Program-made: the position numbers and the translations under genes
Notes under the pieces: generated by a model
What the model saw: the letters and a program-made list of their open reading frames with translations, nothing else
The model's database searches: none
What the model was told of the DNA's origin: nothing
Source: Andrena cerasifolii
Taxonomy: Eukaryota > Arthropoda > Insecta > Hymenoptera > Andrenidae
Length of the DNA stretch: 64,000 nucleotides
Direction of reading: 5' to 3'
Assembly (NCBI RefSeq): GCF_050908995.1
Contig: NC_135121.1
Location: forward strand, 2,232,001 to 2,296,000
In this document: one piece after another, positions 47,326 through 56,604 of the stretch
Position numbering within the stretch: position 1 is the stretch's first letter
How the letters are laid out: every line of letters begins with the position of its first letter

Positions 47326-47526
47326 TATCAAGAATTACATTACAATATGATGGTAGCTCCTTGACCACTGTGGATTCGTTAATGACATATCGATGCTCTT
47401 CATTGGTTGAACCAGTTGTTAAGGAAATACGGGATGCATTGCTTTGTAAAAGCACTGTCGGTACTATAAATATAATGAAACAAGGTTCTTGTTTTGGAAG
47501 ATCGTTCAGTTCGAGAGAAAGCAAGT

Positions 47527-48647
47527 AGGGGAGACCGGATATGGTTGTCTCATTTTCTTATTTTGATTTTTTTTGTAGGTTATGACTGCAGGCAAGTTCA
47601 TTCAAACTTAGATTAATATAAACTACGTACGTCCGGCTTCATAAAAAAAATTAGTCCTGTGGATTTGGTCAACCAGATTAGGAGCTAATTCACATTACTT
47701 GCAGGAACTATTTTGTGGCAACATACCCCGAGATCGGGTTGGTTGTCACATTTTCTTATTTTTATTTTTTTGTAGGTTATGGCTGCAGGCAAGTTCATTC
47801 AAACTTAGATTAATATAAACTACGTACGTTCGGCTGTATAAAAAAAATTAGTCCTGTGGATTTTGTCAATCAGATTAGGAGCTAATTCACATTATTTGCA
47901 GGAACTATTTTGTGGCAACATACCCAGAGATCGGGTTGGTTGTCACAGAATCTGGATAGCTAAGTTTATGAATAAAAAGTCGATTCAGTTAAGAAAGTAA
48001 TATAATTTTTTATTGTATTTCTGACAATTTCGCGCTAGAGTGCGGTAATTTATATTATAATCCTTTGCAATCCCTCTTATTATGTAATTGCCCTTTATAA
48101 CCTATAAATCTCTTGCCGCACGTACCATTAATTCCGGAGGCACCTGGTGAGGTCTGGGTTAGGGGGTGTCTGGACGTCTTCTTCTTATAAGTTTGCGGCA
48201 TTATTATTGAGAACTGTTGCCAAATAAACAAGAACATAATATCGCATGATAGATACAGCAAATTACACTGGGATCAGTTGTCACGTGCAAGAAATACCTA
48301 ATCCCAAATGTTCTGTGACAACTTGCTTCAAACCGTTAAACAATTTCACCTCTCTATTCATGTATTAAAAAGATTAAAAAATGCAAAAAAATCATTACAG
48401 TAAGTTAGAAAAAACTCTAAAATACTTACTTGATAGAAAATATGGCGTAATTCAGTTCGAGCGCGTGAAAACAAACAATGACACATTGTCTCCCCGTGCG
48501 ACCCCACAACGACTTGCATGATGGGGGAGAAGGTGGCGATATGTTTACGCATCGCCATGGATTGTTAGTACATTCCTATTGTTTATAGTTTCTTTGATAT
48601 AGTGGTTGTAACAACTTACCCGTGTGACAACCATACCCGGTCTCCCC
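47527..48647. mobile_element. 'GGGGAGACC' TA-flanked element, copy 3 (diverged)
   Basis: TA flanks both ends (47525-47526 and 48648-48649). It starts GGGGAGACCGGATATGGTTG and ends 'caaccatacccggtctcccc'. The first 420 bp contain two tandem copies of a ~199-bp segment ('ggttatgactgcagg' at 47577, 'ggttatggctgcagg' at 47776). The interior differs from copies 1 and 2, so only the ends define the family. Non-coding. Confidence 0.75.
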
Positions 48648-48874
48648 TACTGTTCCGTACGTCACACATTGAGTATTGTTAACTAATTCCTTATCAAAAT
48701 TTGTATTAATAATCCCCTTCCCGAAGAACTCCTATTTCCTTTGTTTAGCTGTATCAAATTATGATTAACACACGTCAAGTACAGGCTGTCCTAAATTGGT
48801 CCCACATTTTGTTTTTAAATAATTTCTGAAAGAAATAAATGGGATTTGATTTTTAGATATATTATTTATTGAAC

Positions 48875-50394
48875 CATGGGCAAACGGCTCTCATAGCGAT
48901 TCTTAGAGTTGTTACTTTTTCAACAATGCTCCTTGTCTAAAACACCATTATGTAAAGTTTTAGATCTCTGCCCCTCTGTTTAAGGATAATACGGGAGTAA
49001 ACGCCCTTAACGTTATTATTTTTTTCTCGGTTACTACTTAAGATATTTAAATGAAAAAATAAACGAAAAATAGCTACATACTAACTGCACGTCATATATT
49101 TTTCTAAAAATTATAAGTCAATTATTAAGGGTAGAAAAAAAATAATTAATTTTTTGGGGGTGGTTTATGGAAACAACCCTTTGAGTGACCACCTCCAAAA
49201 AAATTAAGAATAATGCTCTATTATCGAGTTATTATATATAAAAACCTGAAGATAGTCGAGATGGTGGAACATAGTTAAATAATTTAATGAATATCAATAT
49301 ATTATAAATAGGTGGGGTTTAGTGACGAAAAACCGAATATTATTTACAGGCACATACCAATTATCACAGGCAGTGTGTTATCTTGCTGAACTCATGAATA
49401 ATGAAATTTTTTTGACCGTGGAGTACTTAAAGGAAACCACTATCATTATAAGGATGAAGGTCCGCTCGCGACATATCAATCGCAAAACGTACAAATGTTA
49501 TATCGAATGTATACCAAATTCTATCAGCTACACGGCAATACAGCGACATACGTGCGATTCTGCGAATGGCAACAGGACAGTGGGTTGCTATTCGCACGTC
49601 GCTGCGATTATTTATTATTTATCACACGGGCGTTTTAAATTCAAAATGGTTATACCGTCCGAAATATTAACAAATATATTTGATGGAACAGACACAACGG
49701 CAGTTATTGACGTAAATAGCAACGAGGTTTAATAAATAATAATCAATAAGGATATCAACCATTCGAACTCCCACTGATTATTCTAACGGCACGCTTCACA
49801 ACTCGCTTCTTTGCCCGACACTATACATAAACAATAAATCCCAAACACTCTTCATTTACACATCGATCTCCCAAACACACCGCAATCGTTTCTTCCATTC
49901 GCATTTAAATGAAACGTACTCAGGCTCGCGACAAATACTCTTTCTCGTCACAAAACCCCACCTATTTATAATATATTGATCTTCATTAAATTATTTAACT
50001 ATTTTCCACCATCTCGACTATCTTCAGGTTTTTATATATATTAACTCGATAATAGAGCATTATTCTTAATTTTTTGGAGGTGGTCACTCAAAGGGTTGTT
50101 TCCATAAACCACCCCCAAAAAATTAATTTTTTTTTCTACCTTTAATAATTGATTTATAATTTTTAGAAAAATATATGAAGTCCAGTTAGTATTCAGCTAT
50201 TTTTCGTGTTTTTTCTTTTAAATATCTTAAATAGCAACCGAGAAAAAAAATAATAACGTTAAGGGCGTTTACTCCCGTATTATCCTTAAACAGGGGGGTA
50301 GCGATCTACAACTTTACATAATGGTGTTTCAGGCACGGAGCATTGTTTAAAAAATAACAACTCCAAGAATCGGCATGAGGGCCGTTTGCCCATG
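48875..50394. mobile_element. Long-arm foldback carrying a SWIM-finger gene piece
   Basis: Arms at 48875-49320 and 49953-50394 are inverted and about 90% alike, starting CATGGGCAAACGGC. They enclose about 630 bp of unique DNA that codes for a SWIM-type protein fragment ending in a normal stop. Long inverted arms around a captured exon recall Mutator/foldback-type elements, but no target duplication was found, so the superfamily is open. Confidence 0.75.
49350..49732 (+). pseudogene. SWIM-type zinc-finger protein fragment
   Basis: The frame opens at 49322, but 'tattatttacag' at 49338-49349 looks like a splice acceptor, so the exon likely starts at 49350 (GTYQLSQAVCYLAEL...). It runs about 127 codons to a stop at 49730-49732. 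Near residue 85 the SWIM pattern CxCx(n)CxH is visible as CDSANGNRTVGCYSH: the second Cys is Ser, and the last pair is C-x2-H. VAAIIYYLSHGR follows, as in arthropod repeat-associated SWIM proteins that I recognise. SWIM fingers bind DNA or protein and occur at the C-termini of Mutator-like transposases. The piece has no catalytic domain. It is probably a captured last exon or the tail of an internally deleted element. Confidence 0.65.
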
Positions 50395-50414
50395 CATACC
50401 CTGCTAGACCCTTT

Positions 50415-50540
50415 CCAGAAACTTGTGCGAAACAAGATGCTTCTCTGTCTATGTAACCTTCTCCGGAAAAACTCCAAGCCTGTGCATCCCCTTCATTTTT
50501 ATCCAAGCCTGTGCGTTCCCTTCATTTCTATAAGCTTTAC
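50415..50540 (+). repeat. Direct repeat A flanking a hAT MITE
   Basis: 'ttccagaaacttgtgcgaaa' and the following ~110 bp ('gatgcttctctgtc', 'cttctccgg', 'aagcctgtgc') recur with changes at 51457-51560, on the far side of the element at 50613-51415. This could be a segmental duplication or pieces of an older repeat. Confidence 0.65.
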
Positions 50541-50612
50541 TTAGAAGCTCTAAATTCAAAATGGCTTACTGGTATAAAAATATATGGCAATTTAAATGCA
50601 ATTTGTTACAAT

Positions 50613-51415
50613 TAGGGAACCGAACCCTAACCCGTACCCGGTTCGGTACGCCGTACCGCTGACTAACCCGCCTAACCGGGTAACAGAATTCCTCTGTAAC
50701 CCGACTAACCGGGTTAACCGGGTTAATGCGGTTACAGTAATATTGGAAGAATACAGGGGTTGGAGTGCGTATTAAGAAGTGAGAAATCTTCGACTTCCTA
50801 CATTTCTAATCAGATCTTTCGCCAATGAAACTGACACCAAGAACAACGTAATTCGGAAAATAATGAAGGAAATTTCATGCAAAATTCATTTCTATAATCC
50901 GAGGCTAATTTCGTTAATAATAGTCCGATTTGCATGAAATTTAGTATGATTATCATCGGAAAAACATAAGGAATCCATCGACATTACTTCCATATCGATA
51001 CGATAAAGACTAAAGAATTATTTTTTTTCTGAATCGGGTATGAATCCTCGGCCGACCGTAGCGAATTGCGGTTGGCGCCCCGCAGTTAAGGGGTGAAAAT
51101 GAGAAATATCCATTTCAGCGTAGAAAGAAATTCTTTATTCTTTATCGTATCGATATGGAAGTGACACCAATGGATTCCTTATGTTGTCCTGATGAAAATC
51201 ATACCAAATGTCATGTAAATCGGACAATTACACAAGTCTACACTAGGCTAGACTGTCGTCTTATTTTACTAGTAACCCGCTCGTAGCGGGTTAACCCGGT
51301 TACTTCGGTTCTTTCTAGAATTTAAGAACCGTTCCCTCGCGGTTAGTATGGGTTACAGAAACCTTCCTTGGTTAACCGGGTAAGGGTTAGGGTTACTAGG
51401 CGGTTCGGATCCCTG
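50613..51415. mobile_element. hAT-type MITE with perfect 8-bp duplication
   Basis: The left end TAGGGAACCGAACC and right end GGTTCGGATCCCTG are flanked by the perfect repeat GTTACAAT (50605-50612 and 51416-51423). TAGGG/CAGGG ends with 8 bp fit hAT. The subterminal parts are rich in 'ccgggttaacc' words. The centre carries a second inverted pair (about 50920-51010 and 51130-51225, 'taaggaatccat', 'atatcgatacgataaag'). Non-coding. Confidence 0.85.
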
Positions 51416-51456
51416 GTTACAATATATTATTATTTTGTACATGCGTGGTACAAATT

Positions 51457-51560
51457 TCCAGAAACTTGTGTGAAAGAAGATGCTTCTCTGTCGAAACTTC
51501 TCCGGGCAACTTCCAAGTCTGTGCGTCCTCTTCGTTTCTATAACCTCTACGTAAAAAGCC
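51457..51560 (+). repeat. Direct repeat A, second copy
   Basis: This is the downstream partner of 50415-50540, reading 'ttccagaaacttgtgtgaaa' and onward. The next 500 bp (51561-52080) hold no recognised gene. A 74-aa frame at 51745-51969 has no domain. Confidence 0.6.
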
Positions 51561-52084
51561 TATTAAAAAATTTTGGCGACTTACCTTGTTAATTGAAACA
51601 ATAACTCAATGTCCTGCATGGTGTAAAAACTCGTGACATTTAAAAAATGTTGACAACTTACCTTTTTGACACATTGCAGGTTATGATTGAATTGATTGAC
51701 ACTAGCTAGGTTATGTTCAGTAACGACCTGAACGTAGCTGTTTTTTGTCTTTTTCGTGTTGCGTGATTTGGCGGTACATTTCCTCACCCTTTCATGCTCA
51801 TCTCTTGCCCTCACTTGACGACGGAGAAAAATCTCTTAACACAAAATTCGCCAGATTGCAACTCTACATCGAAATATCTCAGCTCATAAGGTACTTAGGA
51901 ACAAAACGAAGACACTTTTCGGATGTAAATCGAAACCCAAGCTATCCATTCAGACCATTCAAAATCTAATCGGATCAACCATTATTGAGACTCCATAATC
52001 GAAGGGTTCTTGATGGCGGGTCGTGGCGGAATATAGACACTGTGGTGTGTGTGTCGCGTTGCACATTTACTTGGCGCGAGACAC

Positions 52085-52472
52085 TACCGTGTGTCTTGAT
52101 ATTTCATTGTGAGTTTTTGCAGAATGAGTTAGGCTACTCTACCTCGTCCTGGTGACGATTTCTGTTTCCGAGCATCCACGGCAAGATTAAATTCTACAAA
52201 ATCGAATGTTTCATCGAAAAATTCATTATCTGTGAAATCGGGAAGAAATGATGGATCCGTAGGTACCCATGGAGGACTTATTTTGTTAAGTGCTACGTTT
52301 ACTTGATTTTCATTTAGCATATTATTATTGGTACTACTCAGCATCTGAATGTCAATCCATTTGTTTTTAAATATTTTGCACTTGTTCCAAGTGTATATTC
52401 TGTTCGTCCGAAAATTTATTATTTCCGCTAATTCCTTGAAACTTTCTTTTTTATTTATTTTAAATACTATTT
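52085..52472 (-). pseudogene. LINE ORF2 linker before the reverse transcriptase
   Basis: On the minus strand, from about 52440 to 52085, the frame reads KINKKESFKELAEIINF, W..C..FKNKWIDIQML, then LNKISPPWVP, FLPDFTDNEFFD, FEFVEFNLA-like sequence and KSSPG. This is the segment between endonuclease and reverse transcriptase in I/Jockey-type ORF2, ending at the start of the RT ('SSPG.D.IDY'). A frameshift disrupts the DxxDY part. The trace ends near 52085 before the catalytic RT motifs. It continues the ORF2 that resumes at 53690, across the foldback at 52480-53678. Confidence 0.8.
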
Positions 52473-52479
52473 CTTACTA

Positions 52480-53678
52480 ATTGAGGGCTCGGATGGAATA
52501 AGGGGACTAGCGCTCGAAAATGCGAAAAATAATTGTCCAAACGCCAAGAAATATTGGAAAATTAAATGTTGTTAAACTGTATTTAAAAAAAATTTAGTGT
52601 TGTAAAGCTCGTCACGACACATATTTTTTCTATTTACAGTTTGTTTATCGAATCGTTACTATTCGAGCTAAAAATTATAAACAAAAAATTTTTCATCGTC
52701 CAAAATCATTATTTCTTTAAACATAAATTGCGATAACTCGAGTAAATATTAAAGGATCGTTATGAGACTTGAAACATAAAACTCAGAAAACTCTAACGAA
52801 ACCGTGAAATGTTTGCACAAAACCCTTATGTTAAAAAATGTAATAATATTTAATTAAAAAGTAATACCGGATATAACCCATGTTTTTCAACGTTCGCCGT
52901 TAAAAAGTATCGAGGCAATTTTGAGGTACATATAACTTGCAGCGACAAAGTTTTTCCTTAATATACAAGGAAGATTTTCACCGATTTTCACATTGATTAA
53001 TAAATAATTGTAGATGATATGACGATATATAAAATTCTCGCACGGCGCCGATTGTCAACGCGAGTGCTAAAACTGCTAAGTAGCGCATTATACGCGGCTG
53101 TTGGCTATTGGTGGCGCGCGAGATTTATATATATCGTCATATCTTCTACAATTATTTATTAATCAGTGTGAAAATTGGTGAAAAACTTCCTTGTATATTA
53201 AGAAAAAACTTTGTCGCTGCAAGTTATATGTACCTCAAAATTCCCTCGATACTTTTTAACGGCGAACGTTGAAAAACATGGGTTATGTCCAGTATTACTT
53301 TTAAATTAAATATTATTACATTTTTTAACATAAGGGTTTTGTGCATACATTTCACGGTTTCGCTAGAGTTTTCTGAGTTTTATGTTTCAAGTCTCATAAC
53401 GATCCGTTATTATTTTCTCAAGTTATCGCAATTTATGTTCAAAGAAATAATATTTTTGGTCGAAGAAATTTTTTTTGTTTATAATTTTTATCTCGAATAC
53501 TAACGATTGGATAAACAAGCTGTAAATAGAAAAATGGTGTGTCGTGGCGAGCTCCACAACACTATATTTTTTAAAATACAGTTTAACAGCATTTAATTTT
53601 TCAACATTTCTTAACGTTTGGTCAATTATTTTTCCCATTTTCGAGGGCTAGTCCCCTTATTGCATCCGAGCCCTCAAT
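52480..53678. mobile_element. Long-arm foldback element, copy 2, inserted in the LINE
   Basis: The termini ATTGAGGGCTCGG and complement match copy 1 at 16448-17620. Arms of about 560 bp face each other. The centre has 24 bp ('ggcgccgattgtcaacgcga...') absent from copy 1, and these extend the palindrome, so copy 1 likely lost them. TA precedes the left end but TC follows the right. It splits LINE ORF2 between EEAAEL and the linker. Confidence 0.8.
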
Positions 53679-53689
53679 TCCGCTGCTTC

Positions 53690-54600
53690 CTCATATTTTA
53701 TAAGGTTCTCCAATTGGTATGCGCGGTCCCATTTTTTGTGAGCTTCTTTTCTTTGTTTTTTAATTGGTTGCATTCCGAGTCCCACCAGGGTACTGGATTT
53801 CTATGGCTTAAGGTTTACGGTTTTTCTTTAGCTGGCGCATTCGTCTTTATAGCCTGTATTATAATTTCGATGAACTTTTTATATTTTTGCGATGCAGATA
53901 ATTTAGTATATGCTTGATATAAGAACTCCGAATATGCGTTTTCTAGAAATTTTGAAATTTAATTCCATTCCGTTCGAAGTGAGTAAATTCTAAATGACTT
54001 TTTGCGATCCGAGCCCCAGGTTTCATTGTTTATTTCAACTGTTATTTTGTCTGCTAAAGCATTTGAAGACAATATAAGATCTATGTTAGACTTTTTGGCT
54101 CTATAAAAATCAATATGAAAAAGTGTATATGTATTGTGCAAAAAAAGATTATGGTCGAGCTTCGAGTAGTGTTTCGCCGTTCGCATCGCTCTGTGTGCAA
54201 TTCCACACTACGTGGTGTGCGTTAAAGTCACCCATAAATATGCAATTTTTGCTGACCTGTGCGGGGTTGCTGACTATTTGGTTCCATTTGTCTTTGGAGA
54301 GATTGAAACCAGGAGTTCGGAAACAGATTATTAGGTTAAGAATAGGATGAACATTAGTTATTTTTAGACTACTTATTTCTATGCTCTCATCGGATGTGAT
54401 TAAATTTGTTCCTTCAGTAAAAAATAGGTTATTTCGAAGTAAGATTAAGATGCCCCCACAGCGTGAGAGCCTTCTGTCTTTACGATGACAATTAAATCCG
54501 CCAAACTTTATTTTATCTTCTTCTTTTAACCATGTTTCCACACATACAAAGATGTCGATATCTTTCAAGATAGGAATCAGTTCTTCCTTGTGTCTGTTGA
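53690..54600 (-). pseudogene. LINE ORF2 endonuclease domain, broken
   Basis: On the minus strand the frame from about 54600 reads INRHKEELIPILKDIDIFVCVETWLKEE (in parts), CGGILILLRN, ICFRTPGFNLSKDKW, FMGDFNAHHVVWNC and NGETLLEA. After a frameshift near 54165 it continues SNIDLILSS and NETWGSD, then after stops NPVPWWDSECN and a KKW..A..LE tail. These are AP-endonuclease motifs: E of ETW, D/N of GDFN, D of SNIDL. The final SDH reads SDR, so the catalytic His is lost. PWW...C is the post-endonuclease signature of I/Jockey-type LINEs. At least two frameshifts and two stops make it non-functional. Confidence 0.85.
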
Positions 54601-54797
54601 TGAATTTTCAGTTGATTATAGGGACTTCTTGGTTGTGTCGTTTAGAGATTTTGTATTTGCGAAATTGTACATTGAGGAGTAAAGTTCATTCTTCTGATGA
54701 AGAGAGTTCTTCATTAACATTAGTATATTGTCCATTGGGTTTTCAAATTTTGTTATGACCTTTGTGATCCGGCCTTTCAGAGCTCTATCTTCTACAT

Positions 54798-55460
54798 CAG
54801 CGAAGTCCAGGTGGGCGGTCCGAGGACGCTAGCATCCATAGCGTCTTCTGCGTGCTGCGTGGAAGGGGGTGCTCGAAGCCAACTAAGCGGCGGGCATGCA
54901 ACGGGTAGGAAAAACTCTAGTAATGTGCATGTAGGCTCGTACCAAAGAGGAGATATAATAAGAGGCGTCACTCGACAAGGACAGACATAAACTAGGGAAA
55001 TCACTAGACAACCAATTTAAATGCCCATTCGGCAATGATTGGTAAACCACGCTAAACCTCGACAATAATCAGCAAATTGCGGTAAGGTACATTTAGTCGA
55101 TTTGAATATCCTGCTCGAATAGACAACCAATTTAAATGCCATGGTCAAGTAAGGACTTCAAAGGTTCCGCCCGGAGTGACGCCTCTTATTATATCTCCTC
55201 TTTGCTCGTACCCTTAAGGTGAAATTCCAGGGCTCGTGGCTCGCCGACTCGCGCTCACCAAGCCGTCTCGCCGAACCTGGGCGAGCTGAGCCGACTCGCC
55301 GAGCAAGCGCCGTGGAACTTCAGCTTTACGGCCTAAGGGCACACTACTAGAGTTTTCCCTATCCGTGGCATGCCCGCCGCTTCATTGGCTTCGAGCACCC
55401 CCTTCCACGCAGCACGTAGAAGACGCTAGAGCCCTCGGACCGCCCACCTGGACTTCGCTG
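54798..55460. mobile_element. hAT-type MITE inserted in LINE ORF1
   Basis: The element starts CAGCGAAGTCCAGGTGGGCG and ends with the complement. It is flanked by TTCTACAT (54790-54797) and TTCTACGT (55461-55468), 7/8 identical. Arms of about 190 bp ('gcgtgctgcgtggaaggggg', 'gaggagatataataagaggc') enclose a smaller TAA-flanked element at 55218-55333. The LINE frame reads through when it is removed with one target copy. Confidence 0.85.
55218..55333. mobile_element. Small TAA-flanked GC-rich MITE nested in the hAT MITE
   Basis: GGTGAAATTCCAGGGC pairs with the complement of 'gccgtggaacttcagcttta'. TAA lies on each side (55215-55217 and 55334-55336). The interior 'ctcgccgaacctgggcgagc' is the unit found six times in the MITE at 2055-2640, so this is a one-unit relative. 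Confidence 0.65.
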
Positions 55461-56102
55461 TTCTACGTGGTCGTAGACTCTGTTTAGCATATCGGTAATT
55501 TTGGATGTATCCTGCGAGTATTTTGATGCTATATAGAATGTATTAGGATAGCCGTATGTTTCGGTGACAAGCTCAGTAAGGTTGTTGAAGTCTACAGTAG
55601 GAGTTACGGCATTGTTTTCGAAGAAGTGTCGTGACTTTTCTAGTTTTTGGTTTATGTCTACAGTAGATTCCTGCATTTTGGGTTTTTTCTTCTTTGGTCG
55701 TGGTTTATTTCTTCTCTCCTTCATGGGTCCTTGGGGTTCCGTTTTTCTCGCTTTGTCCCCTTCCCCGGGGACGCTGATGTCTGAGTTCGTCTTCGGTGTG
55801 CGTATAAATAGTTAGAGCACGTTTAAAGGTGTTTATACCTGGGGTTCTTAATTGATTGGTTTCAGTCTCTTCCTTCGAAGGCGGGTTTTCTGATTGCTCA
55901 GTGGCTTTAGTTCGAGGGTTTCCTGTTTTTGATCTTAGGATTTGCATGTTTGCCGATTGCGAGTACGTGGGTGTGACAGTTTGCGTATTAATTTCAACAT
56001 TTTTGCAGTATTTGGCCAGGTGCCCTTCTTCTTTACACAGGAAACAAGTAAGTTTTTCAGCAGAGATGTAAATCCAATAAACGGGTTTTCGTGCTCTACT
56101 TG

Positions 56103-56473
56103 CAGTGGCGGATTTAAGAAAAAAGGCCCAAGTGGCAAACTTTCTGAGGGGCCCAATTTTGGAAGGAAATGAAGAGGTAGTTTACAAAAAGCGGACTAAG
56201 TGTAATAGTACAGAAAAAAATATAGTGTTTGGTTAAAATCTTAATTTTTTTGTAGATAGGGCCTTAGGGTCCTTCTGTGCAGAGGCCCATTTTTCAGGAA
56301 AATGAAAAAATAGTTTAATAAAACCGGGTCAAGTGTAGTAGTATGAAAAAAATGTAGTGTTTGGATACTTATATGTAATCATAATTTTTGTTGGTTATGG
56401 GGCCCTGTGGGGCCTTCTGTGCAGGGGCCTAGGCGGCAACTGCTCACCAGTCGCCCTGTTAAATCCGCCACTG
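56103..56473. mobile_element. hAT-type MITE inserted in LINE ORF1 near the zinc knuckle
   Basis: It begins CAGTGGCGGATTTAA and ends TTAAATCCGCCACTG. Flanks TCTACTTG (56095-56102) and TTTATATG (56474-56481) agree at 5 of 8 positions, a decayed duplication. Inside is a direct repetition ('tagttta.aaaa', 'caagtgtaatagta', 'tagtgtttgg', 'ccttctgtgcagaggcc'). Confidence 0.75.
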
Positions 56474-56604
56474 TTTATATGTATTGAATCAGGTAGTTTA
56501 CATACGTCATCTTGGTCCACATACATTTGCCTTCTGAAACTGAGCGTGTAACGCCAGCGAAATGCGATGCGAAATTTGTAAAACAAGCTGAATTAGGCGA
56601 CAAA

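Larger units (their letters stand above)
54616..56600 (-). pseudogene. LINE ORF1 (gag-like, CCHC zinc knuckle), broken by two insertions
   Basis: Read on the minus strand in three pieces. 56600-56474 holds SFRRQMYVDQDDVCKLPDSIHI. 56102-55469 holds KPVYWIYISAEKLTC and the knuckle CFLCKEEGHLAKYC (C-x2-C-x4-H-x4-C), a linker, a basic KPRPKKKKPK stretch and TDMLNRVYDHVE. 54797-54616 holds the C-terminal VEDRALKGRITKVITKFENP to a stop at 54616-54618. The gaps are the hAT MITEs at 56103-56473 and 54798-55460. Frameshifts occur near 56085 and 55720. It would bind element RNA. ORF2 follows directly, overlapping or adjoining the ORF1 stop. Confidence 0.8.

Noticed and set aside
50620..50640. Telomere-like 'aaccctaaccc'
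   Set aside because: It is part of the subterminal 'ggttaaccgggtt' words of a hAT MITE, not a repeated telomeric array.
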